Source: Halobacteriales archaeon QS_6_71_20 (GTDB lineage: Archaea; Halobacteriota; Halobacteria; Halobacteriales; Haloferacaceae). From it: 64,000 bases of DNA. The stretch spans positions 32,060 to 96,059 of the forward strand of contig PXRU01000002.1 of NCBI GenBank assembly GCA_003020945.1, written 5' to 3'. Positions within the stretch are counted from its first letter, which is position 1; every line of letters starts with the position of its first letter. The notes below the pieces were generated by a model. The model did no database searches. It had not been told where the DNA came from and was given only the letters and a program-made list of their open reading frames with translations. Below are positions 59,751 to 64,000 of the stretch, piece by piece. A program made the translations under genes and the position numbers.

Positions 59751-60842
59751 ATGCCAACACGACGCGATCTCCTCGCCGCGGTCGGGGCGGCGACCGCCGG
59801 CGGACTCGCGGGCTGCGTACAGCTCGGCTCCTCGGAGGCGGCCGCCGGGGGGGCCGCCGGGCAGACGACCGACTCGTCGCAGTCGTCCGCCGACCCGACG
59901 CAGACGGCGGTGTACCGGTCGACGATCCCGTCGGTCGTCGGCGTGCTCAACTACGGCCGCAACGGCCCCCAGGGGAGCGGCTCCGGCTTCGTCGCCGGCG
60001 ACGGCTACGTCGTCACGAACCAGCACGTCGTCGCGGACGCCGACGAGGTGAAGATCCGGTTCGACGGCAACGAGTGGCGCGACGCCGAGATCGCCGGCAC
60101 GGACGCCTACTCCGACCTCGCGGCGCTTCGGGTCGACGACCGGCCGGAGTCTGCGACCCCGCTGTCGTGGGTCGACACCGACCCCGAGCCGCCCGTCGGC
60201 ACGCCCGTGATGGCGATCGGCTCGCCGTACGGCTTCAGCGGCTCGGCGTCGACGGGGATCGTCTCCGGCGTCGACCGCGTGCTCTCGGCGCCGAACAACT
60301 TCACCGTCGCCGACTCCGTCCAGACGGACGCCGCGCTCAACCCCGGCAACTCCGGCGGGCCGATCGTCACCTACGAGGGGAACGTGGTCGCGGTGGCCGC
60401 CCGCGGCGGCGGCGACAACATCGGCTTCGGCGTCTCCGCGGAGCTGTCGAAGCGGGTCGTCCCCGAGCTCGCCGAGAACGGCGAGTACGCCCACTCGTTC
60501 ATGGGCGTGCGCCTCGTCGAGGTGACGCCGGTCATCGCCGAGGCGTACGGGCTCGACGACGTCGGCGGCGTGCTGATCGTCGAGGTGCTTGAGGACGGTC
60601 CCGCCGCGGGGAGTCTCCGGGGCACCGACGGCACCGAAACCGTCGACGGCGTCACCGTCCCCGTCGGCGGCGACGTGATCGTCGGGATCGGCGGCAACGA
60701 CGTCGAGGTACAGGCCGACCTCTCAAACTACCTCGCGCTGGAGACCTCGCCGGGCGACGAGGTCGAGTTCGCCGTCGTCCGCGACGGGAGCGAGACGACC
60801 GTCTCGTTCACGCTGGGCGAGCGACCCGACCCCGGGGTCTGA
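59751..60842 (+). CDS. HtrA/DegP-like serine protease, TAT lipoprotein
   Basis: A 363-residue trypsin-fold protease. The TAT-lipobox signal is RRDLLAAVGAATAGGLAGC. The catalytic triad is His in VVTNQHVV, Asp in DAYSDLAAL and Ser in NPGNSGGPIV. A PDZ domain (GVRLVEVTPVIAEAYGLDD...VEVLEDGPAAGSL...GDVIVGIGGNDVEVQADLSNYL) follows. It would degrade or refold damaged exported proteins at the cell surface. A TATA-like GTTATTCGG about 28 nt upstream supports the ATG at 59751. Family length is normal. Confidence 0.92.
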   Translation: MPTRRDLLAAVGAATAGGLAGCVQLGSSEAAAGGAAGQTTDSSQSSADPTQTAVYRSTIPSVVGVLNYGRNGPQGSGSGFVAGDGYVVTNQHVVADADEVKIRFDGNEWRDAEIAGTDAYSDLAALRVDDRPESATPLSWVDTDPEPPVGTPVMAIGSPYGFSGSASTGIVSGVDRVLSAPNNFTVADSVQTDAALNPGNSGGPIVTYEGNVVAVAARGGGDNIGFGVSAELSKRVVPELAENGEYAHSFMGVRLVEVTPVIAEAYGLDDVGGVLIVEVLEDGPAAGSLRGTDGTETVDGVTVPVGGDVIVGIGGNDVEVQADLSNYLALETSPGDEVEFAVVRDGSETTVSFTLGERPDPGV

Positions 60843-61109
60843 CCGGGCCGACGAGGGTTCGAGCCGGTTCGCCGATCCGTCGCTCCCCCGTTTCGCCGTC
60901 CTGCCGCTCCGCCGCCTCGCAGCCTCGCCGCCGAGCGAGGCGTCCGACCGTCGCCGCGGCCCGTTCGGAACTCGGCGACCGTCGGCGCCGAGGAGGTGGC
61001 CGTCCGGAAGTGCGCCTCGGTCGGTCCGCTCGCGGCCGTCGGTCGGGTTCGCCTCCCCGACGACGCCCTCGACGGTGACCCGGTCGCCCGGAAGCGCCAG
61101 CCGGCCGGC

Positions 61110-61445
61110 TTACACCGCCGGGGGGTCGAACGCCGGTGCCGGATCCGTCGGCTCGTCGGCGTCGCAAACGCGGATGCGGCCGTCCCCCCTGACGAACACG
61201 GTCCAGGAGCCGAACTCGATCTCACACACCGTCGCCGCCCCTCCGCCCGTCCGCGACAGCAGGCGGTCGAGCGCGTCCGTGTCGACGACGTTCGAGAGGG
61301 GCGAGATCGCGGTCGGGTCGGTCCCGGTCGCCTCCGACAGCGCCTCGACGATCGCCTCCACGGGCGTCCGGGCGCCGCCCGGCTCGTATCGCGCGTCGAC
61401 GACCGGGGCGCAGCGGCGGTACACGGTGGGTCGGTCCGAACTCAT
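61110..61445 (-). CDS. HalOD1 output-domain protein
   Basis: A 111-residue stand-alone HalOD1 domain: PVEAIVEALSEATGTDPTAISPLSNVVDTDALDRLLSRTGGGAATVCEIEFGSWTVFVRGDGRIRVCD. HalOD1 is a haloarchaeal predicted output domain found next to or fused to receiver domains; its ligand or target is unknown. The start MSSDRPTVYRR at 61445 is the first Met of the domain; the ORF-track extension is a shadow of the thioesterase gene. It is convergent with the protease across a ~270-bp gap holding only low-complexity GC-rich DNA. Confidence 0.8.
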   Translation of the reverse strand: MSSDRPTVYRRCAPVVDARYEPGGARTPVEAIVEALSEATGTDPTAISPLSNVVDTDALDRLLSRTGGGAATVCEIEFGSWTVFVRGDGRIRVCDADEPTDPAPAFDPPAV

Positions 61446-61589
61446 CGTCCGTCGTACCGGGCACGTCGGGGTAAGCTTTGAGGCGGCGGATCCGGTCGCT
61501 CCGTTCGAAACCCACGATCGGGCGGAGCGGGCGGAACCCGTCGACCGCGACCCGGTGGCTTTTCGGCCGGCGCGGTCCCGGAGTCGACG

Positions 61590-62027
61590 ATGCCGAACCT
61601 GCTCGACACCCACATCGAGAACCGGTGGATCGTCCAGCCCAACCACGCGAACAGCCTCGACACCGCCCACGGGGGGAACGTGATGAAGTGGATGGACGAG
61701 GCCGGGGCGATGAGCGCGATGCACTTCACCGGGGAGACGTGCGTCACCGCCCACATGGACGAGGTCAACTTCAAGCGGCCGATCCCCGTCGGCGAGATCG
61801 CGCTCGTGAAGTCGTACGTCTACCGCGCCGGGGACACAAGCGTCGGCGTCCGGACGCGGGTGTTCCGGGAGCGCCCCGGGACGGCGCCGGAGCAGCTCAC
61901 CACCGAGTCGTACGTGGTGTTCGTCGCCATCGACGAGGAGCGAACGCCGATCCCGGTGCCCGACCTCGTCGTCGACACCGAGCGCGGCCGGGAACTGCGC
62001 GAGGCCGCGCTGGCGGACGCGCCCTGA
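61590..62027 (+). CDS. acyl-CoA thioesterase, YciA/hotdog type
   Basis: A 145-residue hotdog-fold protein. VQPNHANSLDTAHGGNVMKWMDEAGAMSAMHFTGETCVTAHMDEVNFKRPIPVGEIALVKSYVYRAGDTSVGVRTRVF contains the catalytic-region N-H-GG-(M)-WMDE motif of acyl-CoA thioesterases that release free fatty acids or control acyl-CoA pools. The ATG at 61590 is preceded by a weak TATA-like GCTTTTCGG at the leaderless distance. Chain-length preference is unknown. Confidence 0.9.
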   Translation: MPNLLDTHIENRWIVQPNHANSLDTAHGGNVMKWMDEAGAMSAMHFTGETCVTAHMDEVNFKRPIPVGEIALVKSYVYRAGDTSVGVRTRVFRERPGTAPEQLTTESYVVFVAIDEERTPIPVPDLVVDTERGRELREAALADAP

Positions 62028-62153
62028 CCGGCGACGACCGCGACCCCGGTCGCCGGGCGCTCCGACGGCGGTCGAGGAATCGGGTGGGAAACGAGAACGC
62101 AATGAGCGTCGGAGGAGCGGGGGAGGGGGACGAGTCTGTGGAAGCCCCGTCGA

Positions 62154-62681
62154 TCAGCGGTAGCGATACTCGTCGTCGGTGTCGGAGGACCCCGAGCGGC
62201 CGGGGTCGGGGTCGGGGTCCGGGTCGCCGGGGTTGCGGACGGCGGAGTCGTCGAGTTCGATCGCCTCCGGCGGCTGTCCGGCGGCGTCGACCACCTCGTC
62301 GCTCACCTCGATCGGACACTCGACGCGGCCCGCGAGCGCGATGGCGTCGCTCGGACGGGCGTCGAACACGAACCGGCGGGGCTCGCCGTCCTCGTACCGC
62401 TCGGCGTCGACCTTCCCGTAGAACGTGCCGTCGGCGATGTCGTCGATGCGGACGGAGTCGACGGCGCCGCCGAACTCCGTCATCATGTCGACGAGGAGGT
62501 CGTGGGTCAACGGCCGCTCGAACGGCTCGCCCGCGAGCGCCCCCCTGATCGAGCGCACCTGGTCGGCCGTCACGAATATGGGGAGGAACTCCTCGCGAAC
62601 GCGGAGCACGACCGCCGGCACCTCCTCGCCGTCCGGGCCGACCCCCACGCCGATGCCGGCGACCTCGGCCTCGTGGTTCAT
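62154..62681 (-). CDS. bifunctional-nuclease-domain (DUF151) protein
   Basis: A 175-residue protein with the DUF151/BFN domain: VPAVVLRVREEFLPIFVTADQVRSIRGALAGEPFERPLTHDLLVDMMTEFGGAVDSVRIDDIADGTFYGKVDAE...FDARPSDAIALAGRVECPIEVSDEV. The RPSDAIALA and THDLL motifs are family signatures. Plant and bacterial members have nuclease activity; the archaeal role is unclear. The last ~30 residues are an acidic DPDPDPG tail. The start at 62681 skips a short upstream Met. Confidence 0.88.
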   Translation of the reverse strand: MNHEAEVAGIGVGVGPDGEEVPAVVLRVREEFLPIFVTADQVRSIRGALAGEPFERPLTHDLLVDMMTEFGGAVDSVRIDDIADGTFYGKVDAERYEDGEPRRFVFDARPSDAIALAGRVECPIEVSDEVVDAAGQPPEAIELDDSAVRNPGDPDPDPDPGRSGSSDTDDEYRYR

Positions 62682-62820
62682 ACGCGTTCCACGCGCGCCG
62701 AGCATGAATACCTACCGCGCGTTGCAGGACGGCGGCTCCCGTCGACGCGTCGCGCCGCGGGGCCGACACCCCGCTGAGACTCCGACAGGCGTTTACCGAC
62801 CGGACGGGAAGACGGGTCCG

Positions 62821-62862
62821 ATGAGCACTGTGCCCGCAGCGCGCGCGGGGTGGCCCGCGTGA
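62821..62862 (+). CDS. possible 13-codon leader ORF before traB-like gene
   Basis: ATG at 62821 reads MSTVPAARAGWPA and stops with a TGA that overlaps the next gene's GTG (GTGA). It may set up coupled translation like the leader ORF before the CAP lipoprotein, or it may be chance. No TATA box is obvious. Confidence 0.25.
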   Translation: MSTVPAARAGWPA

Positions 62863-64000
62863 GCTCCGACCCCGACGCCGCCGACGCGCCCGGGGCGGAG
62901 GCCGAGCCGGCGGCTGACGACGCGGCTCCCGGCGGCACGCCGCGACCCTCCAACGCCCGCGGGGAGGGGAGCGTCCGCGTCGTCGGCACGGCCCACGTCT
63001 CGGAGGCGTCGGTCCGGGAGGTCGAGGAGACGGTCGCCGCGGAGCGCCCGGACGTCGTCGCCGTCGAACTCGACGAGGGTCGCTACCGGCAGATGAACGG
63101 GGAGACGCCCGACGACCTCGATCCGGGCGACCTGCTGCGCGGCAACACCGTCTTCCAGTTCCTCGCGTACTGGATGCTGTCGTACGTTCAGACCCGGATG
63201 GGCGACCGCTTCGACGTCGAGCCGGGCGCGGAGCTGCTGGCGGCCGTCGAGACCGCCGAGGACCACGGGATCTCCGTCGCGCTCGTCGACCGCGACATCC
63301 AGACGACGATCCAGCGCTTCTGGGCCCGGCTCTCCGTGCTGGAGAAGCTACGGATGGTCGGCGCGCTCGCGTTCGGCGTCACCGACCCCAGGGTCGCCGG
63401 GGCGACGCTCGGGCTGCTCGTCGGCGTCCTGTTGGGGCCCGCGATCGGGCTGTTCGGGGGCGCCGTCGGCATCACGGAGGCGATCCTCGCGCGGGCGGCC
63501 GCCGGCCTGATCGCGGGCGGGGTCGCCGGCTATCTCGCCCTGGCGGCGATCTGGGACGACCGCGACGGCGCGGTCGCGCTCGGCGCCGCGGCGGTCGCGG
63601 CTGTCGGCGTCGGCGGCGCGGTCGCCGCGACGGGCGTCGGATCGGGGCTGCTCGGCGGGACGCTCGCCCGCGGCGCGGGCGGGCTCGCGATCGGCCTCCT
63701 GGCCGGGCTGGTCGTCGGCGCGGTCGCGGCCCTCGCCGTCGACGCGCTCGGGCTCGCCCCCGCCGGCGAGGAGGGGGAGCTGGAGGAGTTCGACCCCGCG
63801 GAGCTGACCGACGCGGACGTGGTGACGGCGATGATGGAGGAGTTCCGCCAGTTCTCCCCCGGCGGCGCCGAGGCGCTCATCGACGAGCGCGACGCCTACA
63901 TCGCCCACCGGCTCGTCGGGCTCCGCGAGGAGGGGTACGACGTCGTCGCCGTCGTCGGCGCCGGCCACCGCGAGGGGATCGAGTCGTACCTCGCGAACCC
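62859..64000 (+). CDS. TraB/PrgY-family membrane protein, cut by the window edge
   Basis: At least 380 residues, open to the right edge. After an acidic start, VRVVGTAHVSEASVREVEETVAAERPDVVAVELDEGRYRQM carries the GTAH and E-L-D-R motifs of the TraB/Tiki metalloprotease-like family. IQTTIQRFWARLSVLEKLRMVG leads into several membrane segments (GLLVGVLLGPAIGLFGG, AAAGLIAGGVAGYLALAAIW, GLAIGLLAGLVVGAVAALAVDAL). A second soluble region follows with RDAYIAHRL and VVAVVGAGHREGI. PrgY relatives dampen peptide pheromones in enterococci; the archaeal role is unknown. GTG at 62859 is inferred. Confidence 0.85.
   Translation, partial: MSSDPDAADAPGAEAEPAADDAAPGGTPRPSNARGEGSVRVVGTAHVSEASVREVEETVAAERPDVVAVELDEGRYRQMNGETPDDLDPGDLLRGNTVFQFLAYWMLSYVQTRMGDRFDVEPGAELLAAVETAEDHGISVALVDRDIQTTIQRFWARLSVLEKLRMVGALAFGVTDPRVAGATLGLLVGVLLGPAIGLFGGAVGITEAILARAAAGLIAGGVAGYLALAAIWDDRDGAVALGAAAVAAVGVGGAVAATGVGSGLLGGTLARGAGGLAIGLLAGLVVGAVAALAVDALGLAPAGEEGELEEFDPAELTDADVVTAMMEEFRQFSPGGAEALIDERDAYIAHRLVGLREEGYDVVAVVGAGHREGIESYLAN

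Noticed and set aside
1-64000. CRISPR arrays or a replication origin
   Set aside because: No regularly spaced direct repeats with unique spacers and no orc1/cdc6 gene with flanking origin boxes were seen.

Overview
The window is chromosomal DNA from a haloarchaeon (class Halobacteria). The evidence is very high GC with GC-ending codons, acidic Asp/Glu-rich proteins, TATA boxes centred about 27 nt upstream of start codons (leaderless transcription), TAT lipoprotein signals (RR motif plus lipobox), and haloarchaeal families such as HalOD1, HTH_10 and Bat-like regulators, a KorAB pair and an archaeal GHMP shikimate kinase. Genus cannot be fixed from the sequence alone.

Layout. 1-5.6 kb: an alpha-glucan cluster (GH13 amylase-like enzyme, GT4 glycogen-synthase-like transferase, 4-alpha-glucanotransferase) next to a start-of-gene fragment and a 28-bp tandem repeat. 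5.7-7.7 kb: FAH-family hydrolase, triosephosphate isomerase, MBF1. 7.8-11.2 kb: a 45-residue membrane protein with an inverted repeat around its TATA box, convergent with an operon of an unknown protein and a CHAT (caspase-like) protease. 11.2-16.4 kb: CDP-alcohol phosphatidyltransferase, AK6-like kinase and hisC chained by GTGA overlaps, then two conserved hypotheticals and hflX. 16.6-20.1 kb: a HerA-type ATPase whose P-loop is split by a 432-residue LAGLIDADG intein. 20.3-25.6 kb: a dinB pseudogene, an Lrp regulator and korAB. 25.8-30 kb: an AT-rich exported-protein cluster (PKD protein, CAP-domain lipoprotein with a leader ORF, TAT lipoprotein). 30-40 kb: aromatic biosynthesis genes (aroC, aroA, tyrA) mixed with a P450, an Fe-dependent alcohol dehydrogenase, a prolidase and an Rsm22-like methyltransferase. 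40.1-43 kb: ABC-transporter remnants and thiC. 43.2-52.8 kb: an island of metal P-type ATPases, their regulators, CopZ and two toxin-antitoxin pairs. 52.8-64 kb: chorismate mutase, shikimate kinase, an unknown three-gene envelope operon, an IS1341-type TnpB element, an HtrA-like protease, a HalOD1 protein, a thioesterase, a bifunctional-nuclease-domain protein and the start of a TraB-family membrane protein.

The most striking observation is in the 43.2-52.8 kb island. Four direct, progressively degraded copies of the last ~35 bp of the chorismate mutase gene (reading ...LNKVEQRESR-stop on the minus strand) lie at 43.21, 44.23, 48.15 and 48.98 kb. The live gene at 52.75 kb changes codon style within exactly this stretch. 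The copies separate four cargo modules: RHH/PIN; HTH_10 regulator plus Zn/Cd ATPase; AbrB/MazF; ArsR-like regulator plus Cu ATPase plus CopZ. I read this as repeated site-specific accretion at the 3' end of the chorismate mutase gene. No recombinase gene is visible inside the island.

Other notable points are the HerA intein, the dinB internal deletion, a one-base frameshift at the end of the PIN toxin, a YPC (not CPC) copper-type ATPase, a TnpB lacking the usual RuvC-II glutamate, and the CHAT-protease locus. All functions are inferred from motifs read by eye; no database search was run.
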